DNA of 64,000 nt from positions 186,001 through 250,000 of the forward strand of contig NZ_MAYH01000049.1 in the NCBI RefSeq assembly GCF_001684975.1, given 5' to 3'. Under the pieces are notes generated by a model. That model saw only the letters and a list, made by a program, of their open reading frames with translations, was not told the DNA's origin and made no database searches. Shown here in pieces: positions 34,624-43,681 of this stretch (position 1 is its first letter; each line of letters opens with the position of its first letter). This DNA is from Chryseobacterium artocarpi (GTDB taxonomy: Bacteria; Bacteroidota; Bacteroidia; Flavobacteriales; Weeksellaceae). The translations under genes and the position numbers were made by a program.

Positions 34624-36141
34624 TTGAAGAAAGAATATGACATACTTGTAATCGGTAGCGGATTGGGAGGTCTTGTTTCGGCTCTTATTTTGGCGAAAGA
34701 AGGTCTGAAGGTCTGTATATTGGAAAAAAACAATCAGTATGGCGGAAATCTACAGACTTTTTCAAGGGATAAACTCATTTTTGATACCGGGGTTCATTAT
34801 CTGGGTGGGCTTTCAAAAGGACAAAACTTAAACCGTTTCTTCTCTTATCTGGAAATCATGGACGAACTTGAGCTTCAGAAAATGGATGAAGACGGGTTCG
34901 ATAGAATTTCTTTCGGAGAAGATAACATCGAATATCCACACGCACAAGGATATGAAAATTTTGTAGAGCAGCTTATCAAATACTTTCCTGATGAAAAAGA
35001 AAATCTTGAAAACTACTGTGAAGAGATTCAATATGTGTGCAGCCAGTTTCCAAGATATAATGTTGTAGGAAAAGATCATTACAATGAAGAAATTCTGCAT
35101 TTAAATACCAAAAGATTCATAGAATCCGTTACACAGAACAAAACCCTTCAGTCTGTTTTATTAGGTTCTAACTTTCTGTATGCCGGTGATTCGGAAAATG
35201 TTCCTTTTTACGTGCATGCATTAACGGTAAATTCCTATATTCAAAGTGCCTACAAATGTGTGAAAGGAGGAAGCCAGATTTCAAAATTATTGATTCGAAA
35301 GCTGCGTCAATATGGCGCAGAAGTGCATAAACATTCCGAGGTTTCTGAATTTATCTTTAATGAAAATAATAGCTTAGCTTCAGTAAAAACAGTTTCCGGA
35401 AAGGAATATTTTGCAAAACAGTTTATTTCAAATATTGAGATTCGTTCCACTATTAAGTTTATTGGTGAGGAAAGGTTGAAAAAGTCTTTTCTGAACAGGG
35501 TTTTAAGCTGGCAGCCGGTTTCATCCTGCTTTAGTGTCTACCTTGTGTTAAAACCTCATAGCTTTCCGAATTTTAATTATAATATTTATCATTACTCATC
35601 CGAAGAACAGGTTTGGAATGCATTCCGTTATAAAAAAGAAACCTGGCCCGAAACCTACATGCTTTCATCTACACAATCCACACAATATCCAGATTTTTCC
35701 GAAAGTCTGACAGCAATTTCCTATATGGATTTTGATGAGGTGAAGCAATGGGAGAATACATTCAATACAGTTGCTAATGAACACGAGAGAGGCGAATTGT
35801 ATGAACAGTTTAAGCTAGAGAAGACAGAGAAGATGATTGAAGCTCTGGAAAAGAGAATTCCTAATCTTAGGCATGCCATTAAAAGGATCTACACCTCTTC
35901 CCCGCTGTCTTATCGTGATTATATAGGAGGTTTTGAAGGAAATATGTACGGTTACATGAAAAACTCGGATAATCCTCTTAAAACAATGGTTTCTCCCCGT
36001 ACAAAAATTGATAATCTGTTTCTCACAGGTCAGTCTGTGAATATGCACGGAATTTTAGGGGTTACCATCGGAGCTTTTAATACCTGTGCTGAAATTATAG
36101 GAAAAGAAACTATTGATAGCCATTTGAGGAATATATTTTAA
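34624..36141 (+). CDS. CrtI/retinol-saturase-like FAD oxidoreductase
   Basis: A 505-residue amine-oxidase-type flavoprotein. The N-terminal FAD motif ILVIGSGLGGLVSAL and the GGNLQTF loop are typical of phytoene desaturase-like enzymes, as is the C-terminal LFLTGQSVNMHGILGVTIG. It starts at TTG (no suitable ATG). No other carotenoid genes are present, so carotenoid synthesis is unlikely. Redox tailoring of the polyene or of the resorcinol precursor is more probable. It is preceded by a 176-base AT-rich gap with nothing evident. Confidence 0.82.
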   Translation: MKKEYDILVIGSGLGGLVSALILAKEGLKVCILEKNNQYGGNLQTFSRDKLIFDTGVHYLGGLSKGQNLNRFFSYLEIMDELELQKMDEDGFDRISFGEDNIEYPHAQGYENFVEQLIKYFPDEKENLENYCEEIQYVCSQFPRYNVVGKDHYNEEILHLNTKRFIESVTQNKTLQSVLLGSNFLYAGDSENVPFYVHALTVNSYIQSAYKCVKGGSQISKLLIRKLRQYGAEVHKHSEVSEFIFNENNSLASVKTVSGKEYFAKQFISNIEIRSTIKFIGEERLKKSFLNRVLSWQPVSSCFSVYLVLKPHSFPNFNYNIYHYSSEEQVWNAFRYKKETWPETYMLSSTQSTQYPDFSESLTAISYMDFDEVKQWENTFNTVANEHERGELYEQFKLEKTEKMIEALEKRIPNLRHAIKRIYTSSPLSYRDYIGGFEGNMYGYMKNSDNPLKTMVSPRTKIDNLFLTGQSVNMHGILGVTIGAFNTCAEIIGKETIDSHLRNIF

Positions 36142-36150
36142 TAACCCGAA

Positions 36151-37842
36151 GTGAAAAAAACTAATACTATTTACCAGTCTTTACAAAGACTTTTTCTGTC
36201 CGCTTTTTTTCTCTTTATCCTTCATTCATGTGGGGTTTCAAAATCTGTACACCATATTCCGGAAGTTAAACAATATGCTCTGGAAATCCCTCAAGTAAAT
36301 AAGATCAATGATTCTACCTACAGCTATAACCAGAATTATCTTACTAAAAATAAACAACAGCTTTGGGAACTTTATATCAAAGGAAATCCTCTTCAATTAG
36401 GATATAATAACGGTGCGCTTACCCAAAAGCTGATGCAGGAACAGGAAGAAATCTTTTTCTCTAAAGTAGAAGGATTTGTGCCATCAAAGTTTAAACAAAA
36501 CCTTTTAAGCAGCTTTTTAAAGTGGTACAACAGAAAAATGTATCTCAATGTAAGAGAAGATTATCAGGCAGAATTATATGGCTTATCACAATATTCATCT
36601 GATAAATATGACTTTATTGCCTCTAAATATCTAAGGAACCTTTATCTTCACGGCGCTCATGACATCGGGCATGCTTTGCAGGATCTAGCAATGGTAGGCT
36701 GTACTTCACTTGCCGTTTGGAATGAGAATACAGAAGACGGAGATCTGCTGATTGGAAGAAACTTTGACTTTTATGTAGGAGATGATTTCTCAAGAAATAA
36801 ACTGGTGGAATTTGTACAGCCCGAGGACGGAATACCGTATATGTCTGTAAGCTGGGCAGGAATGATCGGCGTAGTTTCCGGGATGAATAAAGAAGGAATT
36901 ACCGTAACAATCAATGCCGGAAAATCAAAAATTCCTTTAACAGCCAAAACACCTATTTCATTGGTGACAAGAGAAATTCTGCAATATGCCAGAACCATTG
37001 ATGAAGCTATTGCTATTGCGAAAAAAAGAAGTGTTTTTGTTTCAGAATCTATCCTCGTAGGAAGTGCCAATGATAAAAATGCTGTGATCATTGAAGTTTC
37101 ACCTAAAAATCTCGGAGTGTATAAAGTTCAGAATACGAGTAAAGTATTTTGTACCAATCATTTTCAGTCGGATGCTTATAAAGATGATGTGAGAAATCAG
37201 AAACACATTAAAGAAAGTCATTCTGCATACCGCTATGAAAAACTTCAGGAACTTTTACAGGAAGAGAAAAAGTTGAATCCAGAGAAAATGGCTGCTATTT
37301 TACGAGACAGATCAGGCTTAAAAGATAAAAGTATCGGTTATGGAAATGAAAAGGCTTTAAATCAGCTTTTAGCTCATCATGCAGTTATATTTTCACCCCA
37401 GAAAAGATTAGTTTGGGTTTCTTCCAATCCTTATCAATTGGGAGAATTTGTCTGCTATGATCTCAATGAAATATTTTCAGAGAAAGGTCTACAACATAAT
37501 GATTTTTCAAAATCCCAACTGAATATTGCCAAAGATCCTTTTGTCGATTCACAGGACTTCAAAAACTATGAAGAATACAGAAAAGTAACCTTAAAGATCA
37601 ATGATGCTATTGACAATAAAGAAACGCTTACAGATAGTTTCCTTACTCATTATCAGTCTTTAAATCCTGATTTTTGGAAAGTGTATTTTTTAGCCGGGAA
37701 ATATTATTACCATCGAAAGGAGTTTTCAAAAGCTAAAATTCAATTTGAAAAAGCACTTACTAAAGAAATAACCACCGTTCCGGATCAAAAGACAATTGAA
37801 AAGTACCTGACTAAGACAAATAAAAAGACGGGAAAACTATAA
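36151..37842 (+). CDS. C45-family autoproteolytic acyltransferase/hydrolase lipoprotein
   Basis: A 563-residue Ntn-hydrolase of the acyl-CoA:6-aminopenicillanate acyltransferase family (C45). A lipoprotein signal ends in ILHSC. The presumed N-terminal nucleophile is the Cys in MVGCTSLAVW near residue 183, followed by GRNFDFYVGDD. The C-terminus carries TPR-like helices (YYYHRKEFSKAKIQFEKAL). It starts at GTG, 9 bases after the flavoprotein stop. As an exported acyltransferase in a pigment cluster, it could join the polyene acid to the dialkylresorcinol hydroxyl. That is inference. Confidence 0.8.
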   Translation: MKKTNTIYQSLQRLFLSAFFLFILHSCGVSKSVHHIPEVKQYALEIPQVNKINDSTYSYNQNYLTKNKQQLWELYIKGNPLQLGYNNGALTQKLMQEQEEIFFSKVEGFVPSKFKQNLLSSFLKWYNRKMYLNVREDYQAELYGLSQYSSDKYDFIASKYLRNLYLHGAHDIGHALQDLAMVGCTSLAVWNENTEDGDLLIGRNFDFYVGDDFSRNKLVEFVQPEDGIPYMSVSWAGMIGVVSGMNKEGITVTINAGKSKIPLTAKTPISLVTREILQYARTIDEAIAIAKKRSVFVSESILVGSANDKNAVIIEVSPKNLGVYKVQNTSKVFCTNHFQSDAYKDDVRNQKHIKESHSAYRYEKLQELLQEEKKLNPEKMAAILRDRSGLKDKSIGYGNEKALNQLLAHHAVIFSPQKRLVWVSSNPYQLGEFVCYDLNEIFSEKGLQHNDFSKSQLNIAKDPFVDSQDFKNYEEYRKVTLKINDAIDNKETLTDSFLTHYQSLNPDFWKVYFLAGKYYYHRKEFSKAKIQFEKALTKEITTVPDQKTIEKYLTKTNKKTGKL

Positions 37843-37847
37843 TTCTT

Positions 37848-39020
37848 TTAATTATTCTCCGGATTCAGTTTATTCAGAAAAAGAAAAGTAGTTACACCAG
37901 CCAAAGCAGATAATGTTGTACTTAGGATAAAGCTTCCGATTACATATTGAAGCAGGTTATTTTTGATCAGTTCAAAATTTAGATCCTGACTGAGAATATT
38001 GCTGTCTCCCTGTACAAATGGGGAACCCAAAAATAAAGATGCAGCAATGATAAAAGGAATAAAAGGAGGTAAGCTCACATTAGATGCGACAAAGGCAAGT
38101 ACTTTATTCAGTTTAAAAAGAACAGATAAACTGATCACAAGTAAAGTTTGAAATCCCCAAAAAGGAGAAAGTCCTATAAATACTCCTAATGCAATGGAAA
38201 AAGCCTTTGTCCGGTTACTTCCGTCACTTTCCAATACATCTTCCTTTATGAACTTTTTAAAGCTTTTTTTTTTGAAATTATTCACGAAGTTTCTCGGAAT
38301 AATGTAGAAAAGGGTAATGGTCACCAGAATTGTATTCAGAATACTGATTCTTGTAAAATCTTTGAACGGTCTGAAATGAGACACACGCTCAGCAGGATCA
38401 TACAATACTTTTATAGGAACATTTTTTACAGGAATATGCCTCCATGCTGTTCTTACAATGATCTCAATTTCAAATTCAAATTTGGGAGTAAAATATTTCT
38501 TTGGAATTTTGTGTAAAGGATAAAGTCTGTAACCGGATTGTGTATCTTCCAGCTTGATTCCTGTTTCAAACCAAAACCAAAAATTAGAAAAACGATTTCC
38601 GAAACTGCTTTTCTTAGGAATACCGTCCTGAGACATATTTCTGTTTCCGATCAATAAAACATCATCATTTTCCTCAAGAAGAGCATTTACAAAAACAGGG
38701 ATATCATCCGGGTAGTGTTGCCCGTCGGAATCAATGGTGATAGCATGATCGTATCCAAGTTCCTTTGCCTTTCTGAAGCCTGTTTTAAGCCCGTTTCCCT
38801 TTCCTTTATTCTCAGGTAAGGTAATAACAGTAATCTGAGGATATTGAGCAAGAATCTGCGGCGTAGAATCTGTAGATCCGTCATTGACCACAATAATACT
38901 TTCGGTATAGCTCAAAACACCGTCGATGACCCTCTTCAGGGTTTTCTCATTATTGTAAGTCGGAATTAAAATGCAGATTTTCTTTTCAGAAATTGCATTT
39001 TGTACTTCAGCAAGGGACAT
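37848..39020 (-). CDS. Family 2 glycosyltransferase fused to DUF2062 membrane domain
   Basis: A 390-residue protein. An N-terminal GT2 domain (about 12-235) has ILIPTYNNEKTL, the VNDGSTDST block and the TIDSDGQHYPDD metal-binding motif. It is followed by the membrane-spanning DUF2062 domain (about 265-385) with GVFIGLSPFWGFQ. It resembles polyprenyl-phosphate sugar transferases. Aryl polyene clusters commonly contain such a GT2. It is the last gene of the long reverse-strand set and converges on the C45 gene with a 5-base gap. Confidence 0.85.
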   Translation of the reverse strand: MSLAEVQNAISEKKICILIPTYNNEKTLKRVIDGVLSYTESIIVVNDGSTDSTPQILAQYPQITVITLPENKGKGNGLKTGFRKAKELGYDHAITIDSDGQHYPDDIPVFVNALLEENDDVLLIGNRNMSQDGIPKKSSFGNRFSNFWFWFETGIKLEDTQSGYRLYPLHKIPKKYFTPKFEFEIEIIVRTAWRHIPVKNVPIKVLYDPAERVSHFRPFKDFTRISILNTILVTITLFYIIPRNFVNNFKKKSFKKFIKEDVLESDGSNRTKAFSIALGVFIGLSPFWGFQTLLVISLSVLFKLNKVLAFVASNVSLPPFIPFIIAASLFLGSPFVQGDSNILSQDLNFELIKNNLLQYVIGSFILSTTLSALAGVTTFLFLNKLNPENN

Positions 39021-39024
39021 GGTT

Positions 39025-39501
39025 TTATTTTAAAGTGGCTCTTTCAGCCTCGGTAATAGTTTTAGACTGCATTGCAAACCTTTTGATGTAATTTTTTAAG
39101 GTTGCATTTTGTTTGCTGTAATGAGTCAGAAGAAATGCTTTATCATCTTTTAAGCTTCCTCTGTAACCTACAATTTTAGGAATATTTTCTTGAACACTTA
39201 GTCTGATTAATCTCAGTTCGGCGTTATTAGGATTACTTTTGATAATGCTCTCAAGGTTTGTAGCACCAGTTTTTACAAGGGCTTTTCTGTTTCCTTTTGA
39301 GATTTTAGCTTCCATTATTTTGGCAGCTGCTTTATATCCTGAAGTCACAGCATCAGAACCGGATTGCTTTTCCGCAACTTCAATGAAATTTGCTGTGTTG
39401 GCATTAGACTCGTTGGCTTTGGCATAGCTGTTTCTCAATGCTTCAAGATCAGACTGGAAGAAAAAAATGAATGCCGCTACAAATGATAGAATAAGTTTCA
39501 T
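39025..39501 (-). CDS. Hypothetical exported helical protein
   Basis: A 158-residue protein with a signal peptide (about 1-15) and an all-helical mature region (ALRNSYAKANES, NAELRLIRLSVQENIP). No family is recognised. Its position inside the pigment cluster, overlapping the dehydratase stop by 4 bases, suggests a conserved accessory role. Confidence 0.6.
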   Translation of the reverse strand: MKLILSFVAAFIFFFQSDLEALRNSYAKANESNANTANFIEVAEKQSGSDAVTSGYKAAAKIMEAKISKGNRKALVKTGATNLESIIKSNPNNAELRLIRLSVQENIPKIVGYRGSLKDDKAFLLTHYSKQNATLKNYIKRFAMQSKTITEAERATLK

Positions 39502-39878
39502 GATGGTATTTTTTTATAGCTTACAGACAATTTCAATGCAATAGTCTCGCCAAAGAATGTTGTATTTTTTACTTTAACATCTTCTTCATTTTCAGTGATA
39601 TCCAATTGAAGTTTTAGATCCGGAGTCTCAAAAGGATTAATGATCGCCATGAATTTTACATTCGAAGCCGTTTTTAAAAATAATTTTGTACCCGTAAACT
39701 CTTCCGTCAGTTCTTTAATGATCTGCATCATACAAACGCCTGGAGTCACAGGGTTTCCTGGGAAATGTCCCTTGAAAATATCATGATCTTTATTAAGGTG
39801 AATATTTGCCGTAAAACTTCCGTTTTCAGCCTTTTCGTATGATGTTAACGTATAAAAATCTGTAAGAATAGTTTGCAT
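39498..39878 (-). CDS. FabZ-like 3-hydroxyacyl-ACP dehydratase
   Basis: A hotdog-fold protein of about 126 residues with the FabZ-type active-site block GHFPGNPVTPGVCMMQ near residue 36, where the histidine is catalytic. The frame extends 13 residues upstream into the preceding gene; ATG 39878 gives the family N-terminus. It would remove water from 3-hydroxyacyl chains to make the conjugated double bonds. One of three hotdog proteins in the cluster. Confidence 0.82.
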   Translation of the reverse strand: MQTILTDFYTLTSYEKAENGSFTANIHLNKDHDIFKGHFPGNPVTPGVCMMQIIKELTEEFTGTKLFLKTASNVKFMAIINPFETPDLKLQLDITENEEDVKVKNTTFFGETIALKLSVSYKKIPS

Positions 39879-39882
39879 GATC

Positions 39883-40482
39883 TTATTTTTTAAGATTAAA
39901 TGTATAATACACTCCAAGCTGGAATGTTACATTGGTATGATCATTATTAATGTGTACAAAACCTTTTTTAATTCGGGCTTCCACACCAATATTTTTAGTA
40001 ATATCATAGCCTGTACCAAATAACAATCCAAGATCGGCTTCTGTAGGAGTGTCAATATCTTTATGATCAGTTAAAAGCTCCAAAGTAGGACCGAAATGAA
40101 TATTAAATTTATCAAAATAAAATTTATTCACTACAGCTGCTCCTACATAAGATAAAGTGACTGTTTTAGAAGATACTGTGGATTTTTGACTTTCAAATTT
40201 AGCCCCCTGGCGTGTATAATAGATTTCCGGCTGTAGAGCATAAAATTTTGCAAATCGGATGTTTGCTTGGAAACCTACATAAAAATCAACCTTTGATTTG
40301 ATATCAAATGCGTTGCTTCCATAGTGATACCCCTGATTGTCATTATAATAAAAATAATCTTGTGCAGGTCCGTTAGATAAGTGTGAAATATTAGCACCTA
40401 CTCTGATTCCCGGATTAAAAGTTACCTGTGCAAAAGATAATGTTGATAGTAATGCAAAAAGCAGGAAATATATTTTTTTCAT
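39883..40482 (-). CDS. Outer-membrane beta-barrel (porin family) protein
   Basis: A 199-residue exported protein: signal peptide MKKIYFLLFALLSTLSFA-Q, then alternating amphipathic strands and a C-terminal aromatic strand (FQLGVYYTFNL) typical of small outer-membrane barrels. It lies 8 bases from the lipoprotein gene and 4 from the dehydratase. As part of the pigment export set it could help place the pigment in the outer membrane; this is inferred from context. Confidence 0.75.
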   Translation of the reverse strand: MKKIYFLLFALLSTLSFAQVTFNPGIRVGANISHLSNGPAQDYFYYNDNQGYHYGSNAFDIKSKVDFYVGFQANIRFAKFYALQPEIYYTRQGAKFESQKSTVSSKTVTLSYVGAAVVNKFYFDKFNIHFGPTLELLTDHKDIDTPTEADLGLLFGTGYDITKNIGVEARIKKGFVHINNDHTNVTFQLGVYYTFNLKK

Positions 40483-40489
40483 GTGTAAT

Positions 40490-41125
40490 TTATTCAGTTT
40501 CGGTTATTTGAAATAGTTTTATATTGATCTTAAAATCCTTGTGTTTTAAGTTTAAACTGTCCGCGAAGATATGCTTTTTTGCATCAAAAGTAAAATCGAT
40601 TTTCTCTTTATTATTTTTAGTGTAAATAATCTGTTTTAGCAAATTATTCTCTTTGTTGAAGAATAAATAATAAGCTTTATTGTCAATCTTTGACAGATAG
40701 ATTTTTGCATTGTCATTTTCAAAGCTTTCGCTGACAGGATATTGTCTTTTTAAAAGCTGTTGAAAATCGTTTTTCAGAAAATTGATGACAATTTTTTTAT
40801 CAAGATCAGGAAGTACATAATTAAGTTTGAAATCATTATCCGAAACCTCAAAATCAATCAGTTTATTCCCAAAATCAGAAGTTAATGCAACACGATGAGT
40901 TGTTTCATTAAGTTTTTTGATGATCAAAATTCCGCTGACATGATTTTTATAAATATCCATCTGACATTTGTACACATAATCCTCAGAAGACGAAAAATAA
41001 AGATTCTCAACTGTTTTTTCAGTCGTTGAAACCCGTTTTACATAAGTAAGTTGATATGACTTACAGGAAACTGCAAGCAAAAGGATCAGACTATAAGTTA
41101 AATTCTGACGCAGGAATTGAAGCAT
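40490..41125 (-). CDS. Lipoprotein of the pigment export set
   Basis: A protein of about 211 residues with a lipobox (LILLLAVSC). The body is beta-rich and resembles LolB/ApeN-like envelope lipoproteins only in general pattern; no firm family is given. It overlaps the 3' end of the LolA-like gene by 35 bases, so the two are tightly linked. An upstream ATG at 41164 is possible, but 41125 directly precedes the signal peptide. Together with the LolA-like protein it may receive hydrophobic cargo at the outer membrane. Confidence 0.7.
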   Translation of the reverse strand: MLQFLRQNLTYSLILLLAVSCKSYQLTYVKRVSTTEKTVENLYFSSSEDYVYKCQMDIYKNHVSGILIIKKLNETTHRVALTSDFGNKLIDFEVSDNDFKLNYVLPDLDKKIVINFLKNDFQQLLKRQYPVSESFENDNAKIYLSKIDNKAYYLFFNKENNLLKQIIYTKNNKEKIDFTFDAKKHIFADSLNLKHKDFKINIKLFQITETE

Positions 41126-41717
41126 TGATCTTTGTATTTTTGAAAACGATATTCGTAGTATCACCGGAAGCTTCCGTCATATTGACCTGAGAAACCGTAG
41201 ATTGGCTTTTAGGGAAATATAGTTCAATCTGTTTGATATATTTCAGCAGTTGTGATGTTTTAGGAACAAACTTAGCTACATTAAAGTTTCCGTTTTTGAA
41301 ATAGGTTACTGTGAATTCAGGATCATTGAACATGGTTCCGTTTGAGCTTCCTACAATTAGTTTATTGATCTTCTCAAATGTTTTGCTTTTAGCATCTACA
41401 GAAGATTTTTTACCCTGATCATTGATGTAGATTTTATTGCTTTTAAAAACAATGCTGTATTGATAAGGTTTGGTATATTTCCAGCTTAGCATATTAGGGG
41501 TCTGAAGAGACATTTTTCCGTGCGTTACAATGCTTTTATCTAGAAAATCCATTTTCTTGGTTTGAGTAAAATCACTTTGCAGGGTTTTGATCTCCTTGGT
41601 GTCTGCAGAAACTTTTGATACAAATGCTTTTGCTTCTGCTCCTGACATTGCTGTATTTTGAGCAAAAAAGAACCCGGAAATCAATAAAAATGCTCCTAAG
41701 GCAATATTTTTAATCAT
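41091..41717 (-). CDS. LolA-like outer-membrane lipoprotein carrier
   Basis: A 208-residue periplasmic carrier. The signal peptide ends near FFA-Q, and LolA-family blocks follow, including LQSDFTQTKKMDFLDK and LQTPNMLSWKYTKPYQY. Aryl polyene clusters encode a LolA-like protein believed to shuttle the lipid-linked pigment across the periplasm; here it would do so for flexirubin. Its start overlaps the deacetylase stop by 4 bases. Confidence 0.85.
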   Translation of the reverse strand: MIKNIALGAFLLISGFFFAQNTAMSGAEAKAFVSKVSADTKEIKTLQSDFTQTKKMDFLDKSIVTHGKMSLQTPNMLSWKYTKPYQYSIVFKSNKIYINDQGKKSSVDAKSKTFEKINKLIVGSSNGTMFNDPEFTVTYFKNGNFNVAKFVPKTSQLLKYIKQIELYFPKSQSTVSQVNMTEASGDTTNIVFKNTKINASIPASEFNL

Positions 41718-42466
41718 TTTTTTCTTGAATTTGTAATGGAATCAACGGTAAATGTTGAATACTTTTTATCCTCCAAAAATACTAATAAATCTACCAGTAC
41801 ACGATAAGTTTTTTCAGAGGTATCATGAAGGAGAATAATGCTTCCTTTTTTAAGGGTTTTCGTAATCCTTCTGAGGATCTTTTTTTCATCATCTATAACG
41901 GTATCCAGAGAACGGATATTCCATCCGATGCTTGTTTTATGAGTCTGCTTAATGGCTTTTGCAATACTCGGATTGGTAACTCCGAAAGGAGGTCTGTATA
42001 AATCTGTTTTGATATTTCCAATCTGTTTCATCACTTCATCACAGCTTTCAATCTCTTTGACCATTTTTGAAGTGGATAAAAAACCTGTGGCATTGGAATG
42101 TGAGAATGTATGATTTCCAATGGTATGTCCTTCCGCTATGATCCTTTGAAATGTTTCCGGATATTTTTCAATCTGTTTTCCAATACAGAAAAATGTAGCT
42201 TTTACCTGATGTTTTTGAAGTAAATCTAAAAATTGAGGAGTGAATTCTGTTGGACCATCATCAAAAGTCAGAGCTACCTCTTTGGTTTTTGTTCGTTTGT
42301 GAGTAATACTGTTAACAAAATATCCAAGTTCAATAGCAAATGATCCCCAAACGACAACGGCAGAAAAAGCAAGGAAACAAGCAATATACACCCACAGGCT
42401 TCCCTGAAACGCATAAATAAAAACGTTACAGAAAAGATAAAATAGGATGAATGAATAGTGATTCAT
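41714..42466 (-). CDS. Polysaccharide deacetylase (NodB-like) membrane protein
   Basis: A 250-residue protein with two N-terminal transmembrane segments and a carbohydrate-esterase 4 domain. The first motif is LTFDDGPTEFTPQF near residue 68 and the zinc motif is GNHTFSHSN near 118, with a later LYRPPFGVT block. All metal ligands are present, so it is probably active. The acetylated substrate is unknown; within the pigment cluster it might trim a sugar or lipid carrier. Confidence 0.85.
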   Translation of the reverse strand: MNHYSFILFYLFCNVFIYAFQGSLWVYIACFLAFSAVVVWGSFAIELGYFVNSITHKRTKTKEVALTFDDGPTEFTPQFLDLLQKHQVKATFFCIGKQIEKYPETFQRIIAEGHTIGNHTFSHSNATGFLSTSKMVKEIESCDEVMKQIGNIKTDLYRPPFGVTNPSIAKAIKQTHKTSIGWNIRSLDTVIDDEKKILRRITKTLKKGSIILLHDTSEKTYRVLVDLLVFLEDKKYSTFTVDSITNSRKK

Positions 42467-42510
42467 TGCTGACTGTTTTTTATTGTTAAACTTCCTGAAT
42501 GTATACCCAT

Positions 42511-42590
42511 TTTGTCATTCTGAATATAGCGGAGCGAAATGAAGAATCTATCATATAAAAGCTGAGATTCTTCCTTCGTCAAAATGACAA
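42511..42590. repeat. Interspersed hairpin repeat (TGTCATTCTGA type)
   Basis: A left arm starting TTTGTCATTCTGA and ending GAAGAATCT (to 42549) and a right arm AGATTCTTC...AAAATGACAA (to 42590) form an imperfect hairpin. The words match a widespread Bacteroidota intergenic hairpin (GTCATTCTGA...GAAGAATCT). It separates the deacetylase from the chain-length-factor gene. Confidence 0.65.
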
Positions 42591-42619
42591 TAGCACTGTT
42601 TTTTATTACTACTCTTCAA

Positions 42620-43681
42620 TTAAGCCTTTTCCAGTAATACCAAACTGTGATCATCACCGGCAAGATGATTGTAAAGAAGTACGTTTTTCACTTCTCCCTT
42701 TTGTATACCATTGATCATCATTACTTCCGGAATCTGCTGTTCCTTAAGGATGTGGCATGCGATAAAGGTAGAAAATCCGCTGGCTGTATTAAATTCACCG
42801 CTTAAATGTTTATAATACAATAACGCAGAATTAGGAAAAAGATTCATCGCTTTGGTATAGTAAGCATCAGAATCAGCATCACTGCTGAAGCCTAAAATCA
42901 CAGCATCAATATGATTCACAGAAAGATTGTTTTTTGATAAAAACTCCTGAATAAATTCCTGTGTTTCGTTCAATTCTAATCGGTTGCTGATTTTAATGTC
43001 TGTAAGCTTTGCGTAAGAACTTTCTGTTTTGTCTTTTCCAACCACAAAAAAACTTGCTCCTTCACCCCAAATAACTCCATTGGTTTTGGAATTCAGATGG
43101 TCTGCCGGAAGATCGGTTTCTTTTTTAATAGTATTGTTCAGACAATAAAGTTCCATGGTTCTGTCGGTCTGCTCATCGGTAGATCCTACCAGAATATTTT
43201 CAGCTTCTCCGTCATTGATCTGAAGCTGGGCATCCAAAAATGAAAATTCCAGCGATGAAGAAGTATTAACGTAAGTGAAATTGTAGGCATGACACTGTAA
43301 TCCAAGAGCAATCTGACCTGCCACAGTGTTATGAGTGGATTGAATGAAAAATGTAGGGGTTAAAAACTCTTCATGATTATCAATCACGTTTTTCAGAAAC
43401 TTTTCAGAATCCTGAGAACAACCCATTCCGGTTCCCACAATAATGGCGTCCGGTTTTTCAATTCCAGCTTCTTTTAAAGCATAGTTTGATGCTACGGAAC
43501 TCATTTTTACAGTTTTAGACATTCTCCTGATCATTGCCGGTGGAATGAATTCTTTGTAATTAGGCTCTATTGCTTTTATAATCTTTACCGTGTTTTGCGG
43601 GTTAAGATTTTGAAGAATATTTTCGTTTAAAGTGTCCTGAACAGAGATGCAGGCTGCACTGTTGATGTATACTGCACTCAT
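42620..43681 (-). CDS. Ketosynthase chain-length factor (catalytically inactive)
   Basis: A ketosynthase-fold protein of 353 residues lacking all catalytic residues. At the active-site position it has YVNTSSSLEF (Ser for Cys, near residue 139), and the two His motifs are replaced by VILGFSSDAD and HLSGEFNTASG. This is the pattern of the KS-beta/chain-length factor that pairs with a catalytic KS in type II PKS, as ApeC does in aryl polyene synthesis. It overlaps the partner ketosynthase gene by 4 bases, supporting a heterodimer. Confidence 0.82.
   Translation of the reverse strand: MSAVYINSAACISVQDTLNENILQNLNPQNTVKIIKAIEPNYKEFIPPAMIRRMSKTVKMSSVASNYALKEAGIEKPDAIIVGTGMGCSQDSEKFLKNVIDNHEEFLTPTFFIQSTHNTVAGQIALGLQCHAYNFTYVNTSSSLEFSFLDAQLQINDGEAENILVGSTDEQTDRTMELYCLNNTIKKETDLPADHLNSKTNGVIWGEGASFFVVGKDKTESSYAKLTDIKISNRLELNETQEFIQEFLSKNNLSVNHIDAVILGFSSDADSDAYYTKAMNLFPNSALLYYKHLSGEFNTASGFSTFIACHILKEQQIPEVMMINGIQKGEVKNVLLYNHLAGDDHSLVLLEKA

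Noticed and set aside
34624..36141. Carotenoid biosynthesis locus, suggested by a phytoene-desaturase-like gene
   Set aside because: No phytoene synthase, cyclase or prenyl transferase is nearby, and every neighbour belongs to the aryl polyene/flexirubin set.
36771..37091. A 106-codon reverse frame
   Set aside because: Antisense to the C45 hydrolase core, including its conserved region; shadow frame.
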